In this document: positions 48,299-61,093 of the stretch, piece by piece
How positions within the stretch are numbered: position 1 is the first letter of the stretch
Layout of the letters: each line of letters starts with the position of its first letter
Source: Mugil cephalus
Taxonomy: Eukaryota > Chordata > Actinopteri > Mugiliformes > Mugilidae
Length of the DNA: 64,000 bases
Assembly: GCF_022458985.1 (NCBI RefSeq)
Contig: NC_061772.1
Coordinates: 30,169,097 to 30,233,096, forward strand
Direction: 5' to 3'
Program-made: the position numbers and the translations under genes
The notes under the pieces: model-generated
Told to the model about the DNA's origin: nothing
Database searches by the model: none
Seen by the model: only the letters and a program-made list of their open reading frames with translations

Positions 48299-48489
48299 AA
48301 TGCAAAACAATGCGATTATATGGAATTTCAGTGTAAGGCACTGGAAATACATAGAAAGCTGTAGGTAAGTATAATCTTGTTGTCAATAACATTTAATAAA
48401 TTTTGACAAAAATAAATCATCAAAAAGATGTGATAAGCATGTGTGTGGACATCTCTGTCATACAAAATGATGCAACGACAATATAGAAG
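48299..48489. other. GVIN C upstream flank beyond the retrotransposon
   Basis: cgattatatggaattt continues the similarity to the GVIN D flank (33876). No gene. Confidence 0.4.
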
Positions 48490-48612
48490 ATATTTTCGAG
48501 CATGTCTTTGGAGGTGGGAGGAAACCGGAGTACCCAGAGAAAACCCACACAGACACAGGGAGAACATGCAAACTCCACCCAGAGGCAGAGCCGGACTCGC
48601 ACCACGAACTCT
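48490..48612 (+). mobile_element. Common fish interspersed repeat (ggaaaccggagtaccc type)
   Basis: Carries tttggaggtgggaggaaacc, then agaaaacccacacagacaca and agaacatgcaaactccaccc, a very widespread fish repeat wording. It has no coding capacity. The class (SINE or LINE tail) is not certain. Confidence 0.65.
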
Positions 48613-48639
48613 ACAATACAAACATGCACAAACCAGTTC

Positions 48640-49090
48640 ATAAATCAATATGCGATAACAGGCTCTGTCAACAACTCTGTCCTCTATGTCAACACTGAGA
48701 AAAGATTCCTATTTTTTGGAATTTTTAGAATTTTTTGTTCTGTTTTTATTGAAGTCAAATACCAGTTTTATCAGTTGGATACAAAGAACAAAACCCCACT
48801 CACTGAAATGTTAGAGTAGAAGGAAAATAGTCAAATACTGGACAGTTATTTAAAATTCAGTGAACAGATTACAGCTTGTAGTTGCCAAATTAAAATAAAA
48901 CATTAAAGACATTAAAGATCTGAGAGTAATAGCAATTCAAATGCTGAAAATTTTACCTTTGCATGAAGAATATGATCCGCATAACAGACACAGAGAGTGT
49001 ATACAGTGAATGCAGTGAATGCAGAATGCAATGACGTGAAATGAGCCAGAGAGAGAGCAAAATGTTGATGAAGTGATACCGAAAGTAAAT
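48640..49090 (-). repeat. GVIN upstream block, copy 6 (5' of GVIN C)
   Basis: Counterpart of 22555-22990. On the minus strand it ends CATGCAAAG|GTAAAA, a plausible donor. It lies about 2.6 kb upstream of the GVIN C start exon, 1.85 kb of which is the inserted retrotransposon. Confidence 0.55.
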
Positions 49091-50400
49091 CAGACAGTCA
49101 CATGGCCAAGTCAAACCCCTGCAGAAACTGTCTATGGTAACTGGAAAAGACCCAACAGATAAAGTGAAAGCTGTACTATACTGTACTATACAGTATAGCA
49201 CTGTACTTATCTGCAGTGATATATTCCATTCTATATTACGTGACAAATAATTTTTGTAAATAAAATAAATAAATATTGGGCTTGTATAAGGGGCGGGCTG
49301 CTTTGCTCTTGCTCTCTCTCTCATTTTCGCCAGAACCAGCAACCAGTGTGTGTGATCAACAGGGTGTGAGCTCAGTGTGGTTGTGTGATGCATCCTGTTT
49401 GACCAGGCTACCAGTGGCTGTGGATCCTGTTGTGTCCTATTTGAGTCATTATTGGCAGTTGGTGTTAACCTTAATGTCTAACAGCTTCATTCTCAGTTTC
49501 TATTGTTTGTCTTATTGTTAAATAATTAGTTCTGCCATTTATTTCCTCCATCGTTATTCCATCTCTACTCCTGGGTTTATCTTTATTGTTACCTCCCATC
49601 ATCCCCTAACCATAATGATGGGTCATAACACAACTGCTAAGCTACTTGAATGCATATATCACACTAAATAGTTAGATATTATAATCTTCTAGACCTTTAC
49701 TTCAGGAGATTTCCTTCAACTGGGCCTTTTTAATATTTAGTTGCACACCCTTGGTCTAAACCCAATTATTTACAATGATCAAAGGTTGCTATAAGTCAAA
49801 GGCACAGTTTAAACTCGAGCTTAATCAAAGAACAGAATCTAGTTTAGTGAAATGAGCGCACACACACACACACAAGGTTGTCAGTTGGGAGTAAGAGGAC
49901 GTCGGCTGACTCTCACACAAACACCTGATTACCTGCAAAGGAGAGGAGGAGAGGGTGAGCCGTCAGTACATTTACGAAAAAAAAAAAAAGATTATGACCC
50001 GCAGTCATAACATTCGGTCTCAGTTTTTTACAGTGTATATAGACAAGTGTTCTCATCTGTTCTTCTGAGTTCTGTTCCTTGAATTTCAAGTACAGTCCAA
50101 ACACCTGGATGGTTTCTTGCCCAAACAGTTTTATTTATAATGTTTAGGGAGATAAGACCTGTTTGCACCTGTTCCTGATAAATGTCCATTAAGCTCAGGC
50201 AAAGATCTCCCTGGCCAATCTGCTTGTTTATGTGGCCATCTGCTAGAGTGAAGCCAGGGGGTACTAGAGCGCTTTTTAAAGATGTTAACCTTAAGACAGG
50301 TGGAACAGGAATCTTTTGAGTTCAGTCTATCTGAGTTGGTATTTGCCAAGTTACCCCACCTTGGGTAAACCTGACAATAGAGAGGGGTTCAGAGGAGCTG
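49091..50400. other. Non-coding duplicon flank of GVIN C
   Basis: 49740-49800 and 50030-50150 match the region around 35910 and 36060-36200. A short (CA)n lies at 49857-49873. Reading frames show no recognisable product. Confidence 0.45.
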
Positions 50401-50960
50401 TCCAGTGCTGAACTGAGTGACTGTGGTCCTACTTTCTGAGGAGACTGGTCTTTTGGAGTGAAAGGGTCACTCCCGAAGACCTTCTATGCCTCATCTGTAC
50501 AGCCTGGTCTACTGGAACAGCAGCATCACAGACAGGGAGTGGAAGAAGCCGGAGAAAGTCATCAGGAAGCCCAGCTCTGTCCTGGGCTGCTCTCTGGACT
50601 CAATGAGGGAGGTGGGTGACAGCAGAGTCCTGTCTAAACTGTCATCCATGCTGGACAATGAGCACCACCCTGCAGAGTGACCTGACAGCACTGAGGAACA
50701 GCCTCAGTGACAGACTGTACTCATTACTGTTCAATACTCTATGTTGCAATTTTTGTTACAATTCAATTACTTTTTGATGCAATTCAATACTTATATATAT
50801 ACCAATACTATTTGTTATGTTATTATTATTTTTTTTTAATTATTATTTATCTTTTATGCAGTCCACTCTTTATTCTTGTTAGTTTTCTGCCCCTGTTGCT
50901 GTTGCAAACTGCCATTTCCTCATTGTGGAACAAATAAAGGTTTTTCTAATCTAATTTAAT
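50400..50960 (+). mobile_element. L2-like LINE 3' end
   Basis: The plus strand reads MPHLYSLVYWNSSITDREWK, then SSVLGCSLDSMREVGDSR and LSSMLDNEHHPAE, the end of the ORF of fish L2-class LINEs. An AT-rich 3' tail with caaataaagg follows. The frame is interrupted and there is no 5' part. Confidence 0.75.
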
Positions 50961-51249
50961 GTAATCTTGACCTAAGGAAAGTTGTCAAAATTTGTCTCAT
51001 CTTTCTGATGTCCAGCATTCTGATCTGATAGATCTGGTTTTTGCTGATAATTCTTCCCACACTCATTTGGTAATGCACAATATCAGCATGGATAACTCCC
51101 AGCCAATGAAACAACATCTATATTGAGTTAATCCAGACAAATGTCATAGTCAAGCAAGCAAGAGGAGTACATGATGTGATATGATATCACTGAGCCCAGT
51201 TGTAGAGTTTGGAGTTCTTCATCGTCTCTTGCTAATAAAATGGTGAAGT

Positions 51250-51502
51250 TGGTACAGATTCCAGAAAAGTGGATGATAAAACCGCCTTTGTGACACCAGA
51301 TAAGTTTTTGCAGTGTACAGTCATGTTCTTTGGCTGATGAATGTTGTCCTTTCTGGTTTGACGTACTGTTAAACATATCTTTTTTCATTGTTTGTTCTGA
51401 CACATGGGATGAACACATGGAGCATCTGCACACAGTGTTTCCCCACTTTAAAGAGGCAGGACTGACTGTGAATCTGCCCGAGTGTGAATTTAGCCACACT
51501 TG
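51250..51502 (+). mobile_element. Ty3/gypsy reverse-transcriptase relic
   Basis: The readings VDDKTAFVTPDKFLQCTVMF and then DTWDEHMEHLHTVFPHFKEA, ending GLTVNLPECEFSH, are reverse-transcriptase motifs of fish gypsy elements. The frame shifts between them and the catalytic YLDD box is degraded. The relic is cut at 51502 by a solo LTR. Confidence 0.75.
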
Positions 51503-51997
51503 TGTTACGACTCTCGTTATAGGCCCCCATTAGTTTGTTTCAGGTGTGTGCTGCGCGGAGGAGATGATTGGTGTGGGAGGCTCCGGTCCTGGACCCTGAT
51601 TGGCCGCGGCTGATGGAGGACGCCTATATAAATACCCAAGATGGCGACCAGGGCTGGCGGCAGGTTTTCTCTGATCTCCAACTGCTCCCAACCAGCCACA
51701 ATGTTTGGTCCTTTGTTAAGTTGTAGGGGTGGACTTCCATTTTTGTTCTCATCTTTTCTCCTGTTTATTTTGTTAGGGAGGTAAGTGTTGTCATTTGTTT
51801 GATTTTGTTAGGTTATTGAATTAATTTCAAGATAGGGTTGTTTGGTTTTTTATGTTGTTCTTGAAGTCAGAATTTCATTTGTTTCTCTGTTGCGAATAAA
51901 TAACTTACTTTACATTATAAATCTTTTGTTGTCTGTGGCATACGGCAGGAAGTGGACCTAATCATTTTGTTCTAGACACTCCTAGATGGGGCATACA
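51503..51997 (+). mobile_element. Solo LTR (gypsy-type) nested in the RT relic
   Basis: Begins TGTTACGACTCTCG and ends GGGGCATACA. It holds a TATA-like tatataaata (51623) and an AATAAA (51895). The sequence CTTG (extendable to acacttg) occurs directly before and after it, consistent with a short target duplication. No internal region remains. Confidence 0.7.
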
Positions 51998-52900
51998 CTT
52001 GTCACAGTGAACGATGGCTTCTCTTGTTTAGTTTTTCTATGTTAGTTCAATTACTTGTTTGCTAGACACTTTTCTGAGAACCGTCCAGTGGCGAGACAGC
52101 TAAGTCTCAGAGAAGGTAAGGTATAACTCTCATATTATATTTCTTGGCTCGCACACAGAATGTACCTAACCACAATACTTAGCAACTTGCTCAAACCCTT
52201 ATACCTTACCGCTACCTTACCTTAAACCTTCCCCATGGGCTAGGTAGCTAACCTCTTTATCTGGAGCCCTAATTTATGAGTAAATATATAACCCCTTCTA
52301 ACAATTCTATCATGACCCGTTTGTGACTGCTTGTGTTTTTATTAAGCACTTCTTTTATTTTGCACTTATTATGTATGTTTTATAGCACTTACTATACTAA
52401 ATCTACTAACCCCGGTTAAGCATTTGGATTAGAGTCCTCCTTCTCTCTTACTTGCTGTGAAACAATGACTAACCAACCATGTAAATCTCTGTAAAGTTGG
52501 ACTCTGAGTAACATTCATTCTCCTCAGTGTGACCAACTTCTAGTAATAAGCTCATTGACTGCTGCTGCTGCTGTACATGTTCAACTTTAGAAACACCTCA
52601 TAAATAAAACACTCAAAGTCAAAGAGAATTAAAGTTCATGTGCAACAGCTGCTTGTCTTTACTCCACCAGAGGACGCCAAAGCTTCATTCTAGCTCGAGA
52701 CTTTTCTATAAGTGTTTTAATGTGGGAGACCTTTGCTTTTACAGCTGGACAGATTTTAATAGACGAGAACACTGATTAGTTTTAACTGTGCTAACTTGAT
52801 ACTGAACATAGAAAAATATCTCAAATAAGTCTTTTTAATTTCTGACTTAGATTTAAAAATCGGCAGCTGTCTTCTGTCGTGACTGAGTACACAGACTCAA
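51998..52900. other. Region downstream of the NLR gene
   Basis: No gene seen. 52640-52735 is the inverted partner of the repeat near 7860-8280. The stretch may include 3' UTR of the minus-strand NLR gene. Confidence 0.4.
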
Positions 52901-52904
52901 AGAG

Positions 52905-53045
52905 GTTTCAATTCAAACAAACAAACAATTTTATTTATATCGCATCAATAATAATACAAATTGTCTCAATGCGCTTTACAAGAAACATCCTGAAACCTCC
53001 GTTTGCCTAAAGGCAACGGTGTGGCAAGAAAAACACCCTTTTAAC
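52905..53045. mobile_element. Common fish interspersed repeat (ttttatttatat..gcgctttacaa)
   Basis: The wording ttcaattcaaacaaacaaac, then attttatttatatcgc and atgcgctttacaaga is that of a dispersed fish repeat with a tail facing left. It lies at the 3' end of the NLR gene and supplies a tttatt (AATAAA on the minus strand) near 52933. Confidence 0.55.
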
Positions 53046-53058
53046 AGTATTTTCTCTC

Positions 53059-56000
53059 CTACAGAGAGCACAGAGAGATAAAGGTTCGAGACGTCAGACC
53101 AGGCCCAGACGTAGACGAACAACTAAAGCTAAGACTGAATGCAGGATGGAGAGGTTCAGAGAATGTGCAGTAAAAGGTGTGGAGGGGGACGAGGTCATCA
53201 TGGGTGACTTTGTAGAAGGACAACATGCCAGCAGGACAGTCCAGATACACTGCTATTCTGTGAGACACCGAGTAGGAGCAGAGTGGAGCATTGATTTTTT
53301 CATTATTATGGTGAAAGGAGTAAAAATTATCCAAGCAGTGCAGACTCCAGGACTGATCATTCCCTCCAAGCTTGCACTCATTCCCGTCTCCTTTCCTCCT
53401 GATTCTTCTGTAAGTCACTGCAACATGAACATCACCTCTACACTCCACTTCCCAGTAGGAGCGATCACTCAAAGCTTCTGTACACAGCACCTGAGGCCAA
53501 AAGTCAAACCTCTCTGGGTGATCAGGATGTGACTGCGGCTCTCTACTTATCACCCTCCTGTTGTCCTCAGTCAGATAGAGGTTTCTGTGTGCTGTGTTTG
53601 GGTCCAGTGAGACTTCACAGGCATCTGATGAAGAGAAGAAGCAATACAGCAACAGTCTGTGATAATTTGGTTATGGTTCATTCAGGCTGACAGTCTTGCC
53701 TGGGCCTGGGACGAGATAATCTTAGATCTAGATTTTATTATTATTAATTTAATTTGTATCATTTGTGTCTTGACCACTATTTCAATGACAATTAGGAAGA
53801 AAACAAATAAAAAGCTTTTATGTAACTCAAATATTACATATTTTCTCCAGAAATGTGCCTATTTTAATTATTATTATCATTTTTTAATTATTCCATAATT
53901 TAATGAGGGCCCAGTTTTGTTCTGTCATCCATGTGCTGCATGAAGTTATTTACAGGTGGACATGAGGGATGGAGTTCTCATGAATAAACTTTAAACATAC
54001 TCACACTTCCTGATGCCAGGTATTAGCCTCTGCACTCCACAGTTGTCCATCCTGGAATAACACAGTGAAAGTCAAACTCAAAGAATCCTCCACCATACAC
54101 CAGAAACATTTATGGCTATGGCTATGGCTATTGCTGCTTCTCTATTTCCTCTCTTCATCTCTTCTGCTTCAACATAGGGCTGGGTGGTTTACCGGTTCAT
54201 GCTGAACAACTTTATTTTTTTCTGTTATGATATGAATTTTTAATATACAAGCATAGTGTTTTTTTTTGATTAAACAGCAATCAGAATACTGCCCTGCAAG
54301 ATGCTGTTTCAGATCAGACCATTTTCAATGTAGCGCTTCTAAACCTGTATGGTGTGACTGCATTAATGTGAGATGTGGAAAGGTCCAAAAAATGAAGGAG
54401 CAGAAGGAGAGGACTTCTGCCAAAAAAAGGTGTTGCGTTGGTTGTTTGTTTGGCTTTTAGGGCAACCAGATGCAGCGCTGTCGTACAGGGGAGAAAGGTC
54501 ATTATTTTGTTAATTTATGGTTCTGGTTCATGTATGTGAAACAAAATTGCAACATTATGTTTCCAAGTTATCTACAACTATCATGTATATAGGTTGTTCA
54601 AGCAACAAAATGGAAATATATATATATATATATATGTAAACATGTACCAAGTCAAATTGACCCGGGAAAGTCACTGCTGTTCCTGACAAACAAATTTAAC
54701 AGGAGGGTCAAGTGAGTGCAAGCTAGTAAACTTCTGAAGCCAGAGAGGAAGATCAGTTAAGATTATGATCCCTGAAAAACACAAATCTGGACACCAGACA
54801 AGATTTGAGAGGAAGGCCAGGAGTAGGAGCAGCAGAGCAGAGAATGAATTGTATTATGACACATTCAAGTTCTACTTGGTAATTATGACCATCAGACAAG
54901 GGTCAATTACTTTGTCATGATGTGCTCAAATGTCAATCTATTGCATTAATTCCTCTCAAACAGTAGGAAATGTTGTGAACGCAATTATGCATGAAGAAAA
55001 AAATACTGTGACACCGTCAGAATTTTGAAAAATACCATGATATACATTTTTGGTCATACCACCCAGCCCTACTCTCACACATTGCCACACACTCTAGTCT
55101 AATGATTGATTTGTTTGCATTATGAACCGGTCCTGCAGCTCTTCTCCTCCTGATCTCCACCCTTTTCTGCTCGATTTAGGAACCTTTATTTCTCTGGGAC
55201 TCACACAGGTGTATAAAATCCAGCCCCTGTCATGCCCTCTGCCCGATTGTCTGTCTGTTCCTCTCACTCTTTGTTTGATTGCAGGATTGGTGCCTGGCAT
55301 GCTGGGGTTGGGTCTCCAGCCTGCCTAGTTGGTCCTCCTCTGCTATTCTGCCCAGTATAAGTACCAGCTTCAAACCATCACACATTGCCAGATTTTTGAC
55401 TCAATTCATGCTGTCAGTTTCTTTCAAGCTGCTACTCATTCTGCGCTGTATGTTTTGCCTTGATACTCATTTACTGATTTCTCTGGCACAGACCCAGTCT
55501 GATCCCAGCCTCCAGCACCTATTCCACAGCACTTCACCCAATTGTTATCTGTAGCCTCATCACCCGTCGAGCCACCCACTCGGCCATTCCCCATCCTGGT
55601 TCCCATTATTCAACCTTTGGCTAATAAATCACCATTTGCACTTATAACCTTCTCTGCCTTGGGTTCCCACCTAACATGAACATGAAAGAATGGGTGGCTC
55701 TTAGGAGGCTTGTGTAACAAGTCCACTGGTGAAATTTCCTCGTGACTAAATATTGCACAGTCAACAGGTGTATTGTGCTCAGAGATTACCAACGTTCTAC
55801 AGGGTCAATGGCTCCACAGTGTAGAGAGCTTCATGGTATGGGTTTCCATGGCCCAGCAGCTGCAACCAAGCCATACATCACCAAGTGCAATGCAAAGCAT
55901 GGGATGCAGTGGTGGAAAGCACCACCAATGGAATCTACAGTAGTGCAGACGTGGCAATATTATGGACCAATCTGGGCTTGGAGGTTTATAAGGATAGTCA

Positions 56001-59000
56001 ATTGGTAAATGAATAGAGAATCCAAGAGAGAATACCCAACTCAGACAGTCTGAAACCCAGAGACTTTAGCTGAGAGTCTGTGAGTATGAACTGACCACAA
56101 TGTCATGTTAATGACAAAATGTTAATTTTTTTTGTTCATGCTCTGGTTGAATAAACATGTTTAACAAAGAGATCTGTAAAATTAAGGTAGTCCTATACCT
56201 GAGAGTGTCCAGTTTACAGTGTTGATCTTTCAGTCCAGCAGAAAGCTCCTTTCCTGAGTCTTCTGGATGGTTGAAGCTCAGGTCCAACTCTCGCAGATGG
56301 ACGGGGTTGGAACTGAGGGCTGAGGCCAAAGAAGCACAGCCATCCTTTGTGATCAGACAGCCAGACATTCTGCAAACATCAAGGTTAATGTGGCTGGATT
56401 TTTGACAAAATAATATTTAGTTCAGATTTAGTTGTTCATTTGCATAATATTGTCAGCTTTGACTCGTTAATGAGATTATTATTTGTCGAAATCTGATGCT
56501 TTGATTCTACCAGATCTTGGCACTATACGTGGATATAGAGGCAACTCCCAATGCAGACTAACTCTGAAATTCAATATCAGTCACAATCTATTGAATCAGT
56601 GAATAGTATATAGTAGTTGTAGCTGATTGGCGCCCTTAGTGCAGTAACCTCAATATATTGATGACTCTATAATTATGCTAATCCTGGAACAGCTGATCCC
56701 TTCAGAACAATACAGCTGCATGAAAATAATTTCACAGCCTCATTGTCATCTTACTGATGCCCTCCACACATGTGAATCCTAACCTGAGTGTTTCCAGAGT
56801 ACAGCACAGACTCCCCAGTCCAACACAGAGAAGCTTCACTCCTGAATCCTGCAGGTCGTTGTTACTCAGGTCCAACTCTTTCAAACATGAGGATTGGGAG
56901 CTCAGAACTGAAGCCAAATGTTCACAGCTTCTCTCTGACAGGTTACAGCTTGTCAGCCTGAGGAGAGATGGGATCAGTCAAATCTTAAAAGTAAATTAAT
57001 AAATAAAAATGAATATTTAATACCATGCAAGATAATCAGTTGCATCCAACCTGAGTTTCTCCAGTTTACAATGTGGACTTTTCAGCGCAGCACAGAGATA
57101 GTCCACGCCTGAATCCTGCAGGTCATTGTTACTCAGGTCCAACTCTTTCACATTTGAAGCCTGGGACTTGAGAACTGAAGCTAGAGTGTCACAGCTTCTC
57201 GGTGAAAGATTACAGCCATTCAACCTTATCAGCAATCAGAAATGTATTTATGTAGTTTTTGTAGAACAGACTGCATTTAAATAAATATGATATTTCATTT
57301 GAGTGGGTTTGTGTCTACTTACAGTGCTTTAGTGGAGGCTTTGAGCAATGGCAGCAGCCCCAGAAGTGCTTTCTCTGAAGCACAGTATTTCTTCAGGTCA
57401 AACACATTCAAATCATCTTCTGAGGACTGTATGATGTAGACCAGAGCCGACCACTGATCAGGAGAGAGTCTGTTCGAGGAGAGACTTCCTGATCTCAAGT
57501 GTTGTTGTATGTCTGCCACTATAGACCAGTTCCTCAGCTCGCTCAAGCAGTGGAACAAATTGATGCTTTTCTCTGGACTGGAATTCTCCCTTATCACCTT
57601 CTTGATGTAGTCGGCAGTTTTTTTCTGTTCTTCCCTACTTCCTGTCTGTGTCAGTAGGCCTCGTAGAAGAGTCTGATTTGTCGGCAGGGAAAAACCCAGG
57701 AGGAAGCGGACGAATAAGTCCAGGTGTCCATTTGGACTCTGCAAGGCCTGGTCTACAGCACATTTGTGAAGGTCTGTCAGTGTAGATTCCTTCTGAAAAG
57801 ATTTCTGATCTGAAAGCGGATTGACACCAGCATTAGTGAAGGTCAGATGAACATGAAGAGCAGCCAGAAACTCCTGAACACTCAGATGGACGAAGCAGAA
57901 CACCTTGTCCTGGTACAGGCCTCTCTCCTCTTTAAAGATCTGTGTGAACACTCCTGAGCACATTGAAGCTGCTCTGATATCGATGCCACACTCTGTCAGG
58001 TCTGATTCATAGAAGATCAGGTTTCCTTTCTGCAGCTGATCAAAAGCCAGTTTTCCCAGAGACTTAATCATCTTCTTGTTCTCTGGACTCCAGTGTGGAT
58101 CTGTCTCAGCTCCTCCATCATATTTGACCTTCTTGACTTTGGCCTGAACCACCAGGAAGTGGATGTACATCTCAGTCAGGGTCTTGGGCAGCTCTCCTCC
58201 CTCTCTGGTTGCCAACACATCCTCCAGAACTGTAGCAGTGATCCAGCAGAAGACTGGGATGTGACACATGATGTGAAGGCTTCGTGATGTCATGATGTGG
58301 GAGATGATCCTGCTGGCCTGCTCCTCATCTCTGAACCTCTTCCTGAAGTACTCCTCCTTCTGAGGGTCAGTAAACCCTCTGACCTCTGTCACCATGTCAA
58401 CACACTCAGGAGGGATCTGATTGGCTGCTGCAGGTCGTGTGGTTATCCAGAGGTGAGCAGAGGGAAGCAGTTTCCCCCTGATGAGGTTTGTCAGCAGCAC
58501 ATCCACTGAGGTGGACTCTGTAACATCAGTCAGGATCTCAGTCTTTTGAAAGTCCAGAGGAAGTCGACACTCATCCAGACCGTCAAAGATGAACACAACC
58601 TGGAAGTCTTCAAAGCTGCAGATTCCTGCTTCTTTGGTTTCAGTAAAGAAGTGATGAACAAGTTCCACCAAGCTGAACTTTCTCTCTTTCACCACATTCA
58701 GCTCTCTGAAGGTCAATGGAAATATGAAGAGGATGTCCTGGTTGGCTTTGTCTTCAGCCCAGTCCAGAGTGAACTTCTGTGTTAAGACTGTTTTCCCAAT
58801 GCCAGCCACTCCCTTTGTCATCACTCTTCTGATTGGTCCATGTCTTCCAGGTGAGGCTTTAAAGAGGTCTTCTTGTCTGATGCTTGTTTCTGGTCTGTTT
58901 GACTTCCTTGACGCCACTTCTATGTGCCTGACTTCATGTTCATTATTGACCTCTGCAGTCTCTCCCTCTGTGATGTAGAGCTCTGTGTAGATCTGATTCA

Positions 59001-61093
59001 GTAGGGTTGAGTTTCCAGCTTTAGCAATCCCCTCAAACACACACTGGAACCTCTTCTTCAGATTAGACTTGAGTTGACGTCGACACACTGCTCCTTGAGC
59101 TCCTAAGACAAACACCATTCACATGTGGGATAACAAGTACCTTGTCATGTAAAGCATGTACAGCATGAAATCTAATAATACTTTTTAATATTGATTTAAA
59201 AGGGTCTACACCTCTAACACTGTTAAAAGACACTTACGGGTCTGCAGACAATCAGCTATGTCATCGTCCCTCATTGTCCTCAGGAAGTCCCGCACGATCT
59301 TCATGAATGCCTCTCTGCTATCCTTCATCTGCTCTTCCGTCTCACTATCCATCACCTCCTCATCCTCAAACTTCTTTTCTAAGCATTCTGGGTAATCTGC
59401 TCTCATTACTCTCTGACAACTCTTCAGCTCATTTTTCACAAAGGAGATAATATTTTCTTCTAACCTCTGGAAGAGATAACAATATAATAATAGAACATAA
59501 GGTTTTCTGTTTAAACAGAACAGTCTGATGGTCTCAGGGCCAGACACATTTACTTGGATGCTGTAAAAAGTGAAAACACCATGAACACACCATAAATATC
59601 AAGCTCAGGTCTGGTTGACATTGTGGTGCAGATGAATCATGTGACACCTCTGAGATCTCCTGCACATGTCTGTGGAAGTAACACATGGATTGATTATTTT
59701 CCAACACAGTTACTTAGTATACATTGACAATTTCGAGAAATTCTGTGATTTCTGAAATGTTCCACTGACTTCTAGATGTCTGTGAACCATGTTTGCTTCA
59801 CCTGGATAAATATCATTTATGTTTCTACAGTTGTTTTAACAGTCAGCACAGTAATCAATATTCACAGCCACATGTTCATGGTTATTGCAGCCTGGCTCCC
59901 AGTCTGTCCCAGTGGATCAGTTGTTTCTAATCTTGGACAAACTAAAGATTTTTAGAGCCTCCTTTTCTGCAGCTGAAGGCTGAGTGTTTTCTAAAGGATT
60001 TCAGTCGTCATTTGATAATTCTGACAATTCTGATTCTTATGCCAATGTAATATGCTCTAATTTAATAGAAATACACAAATGGAAACATTTTTAATTTCAA
60101 ACTAACATTATTACACGTTACATGGTGAGTAATCCATGATTATAATTTATTGAGACTTACAGTTTTAATCCTTCAACATGTTGATGTGTGTCTGAGCAAG
60201 ACAGATCCTAAAGTAGAGTTTAAAAAATGTACATTAAACAACAACCTTTTCATTTCTGGTTTTCCTCCATCTGAGTTTTCAGTTTTAAATTCCTCATTGC
60301 GACCCATCGAGTCGTCACTCTTCATGGAAACACAGTCGGGAGAGTCTGGTCTCTGCTGCTGCTCTGGGCTTCAACACAATTCAAAGTTGTGTTTAATTTT
60401 TTAAATACCTATTGAACTTCCTTCTGTAAAGCATATATAAAATAACAGAGTTCTAATATTACTGCTTTGAATTAAAACAACTTAATCTCTGGAGAATTTT
60501 TGGAGCTTTTTTTGTTTGTTTTTGTTTTACCTCATTGGACATTTGTCAAATGAAGAGTCGTGGAAAAAATATTGTATTTTATCTAATGCATGACAGAATT
60601 TGTACAGTATTAGATAACCACTGGCTTCATTTCTAGAGTGAGTAATTATTATCATTCTAATCTTTAAAGATCGGTAGTTGCTGCTTGCGTGACTTTAACA
60701 TGCTGATGTGTCCACAAGCAAGACATAAACGGATCTGGATGTTTCTCTAACTGCTAAATTAGAAGTTAGTTTGAATGACACGAAGCAACAACCTTTTAAT
60801 TTCCGCTTCTGTTTGTTCAGATTTAAAGTCCACATTTATCAGCTTTGACCGGTCACTCTTCATGGACACACAGCTGGGTGCAGGAGAGTCTGGTCTCTGC
60901 TGCTCCTGCTGCTGCTCTGGGCTTCAACATAAACAGAGCTTACAGTGTGAATAACAGCCATGGGATGAATGTGGCTCATGAGCAGATAAAGACTCTCCTC
61001 TCACCTTTGAGCACTTATCTTGCTGCCAGGTTTCCCAGAGTGGAGGATTTCAGGAGGAGTGTTTCCCTCCATCATCTTTCCACACCGATTCAT
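53059..61093 (-). CDS. nlrc3-like: NLR immune receptor (FISNA-NACHT-LRR-B30.2), NLRC3-like, ten coding exons
   Basis: Exons on the minus strand: 61005-61093, 60793-60921, 60246-60368, 59238-59464, 57323-59102, 57051-57224, 56784-56957, 56199-56369, 54005-54051, 53059-53624. They total 3480 nt, 1159 aa, with every phase consistent. The start exon reads [20 protein letters not shown]. Two repeat exons follow, each with QRPDSP..CVSMKSD. The next exon and the start of the large exon form the FISNA region. The NACHT ATPase has Walker A GVAGIGKT and Walker B FIFDGLDE. Three LRR exons of 171-174 nt carry [16 protein letters not shown], and a linker and a PRY-SPRY (B30.2) exon ([29 protein letters not shown]) complete it. 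Such fish-specific NLRs are cytosolic sensors proposed to bind ligands through LRR/B30.2 and oligomerise through NACHT. The B30.2 tail ([10 protein letters not shown]) departs from the usual ending. It looks intact. Confidence 0.88.
54175..55071. mobile_element. Non-autonomous hAT-like transposon in the NLR intron
   Basis: Ends are TAGGGCTGGGTGGT and ACCACCCAGCCCTA, perfect inverted terminal repeats of 14 bp with further similarity inward. The flanks CTTCAACA and CTCTCACA agree at five of eight positions, a possible worn 8-bp duplication. The interior has a (ta)n run at 54618 and no recognisable transposase. Confidence 0.75.
55100..55685. mobile_element. Possible LTR-like segment in the NLR intron
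   Basis: Contains a tataaaatcc-like box near 55211, pyrimidine-rich text and ggctaataaatcacc near 55617, then ccacctaaca. This layout resembles an LTR, but ends and target duplication could not be fixed. Confidence 0.3.
55690..55990 (+). mobile_element. Tc1/mariner-type transposon relic
   Basis: The wording agagcttcatggtatgggtt, then tccatggcccagcagctgca and aagccatacatcaccaagtg matches a widespread Tc1-like fish transposon coding region, here with stops and indels. It lies in the intron between the last LRR exon and the B30.2-side linker exon. Confidence 0.6.
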
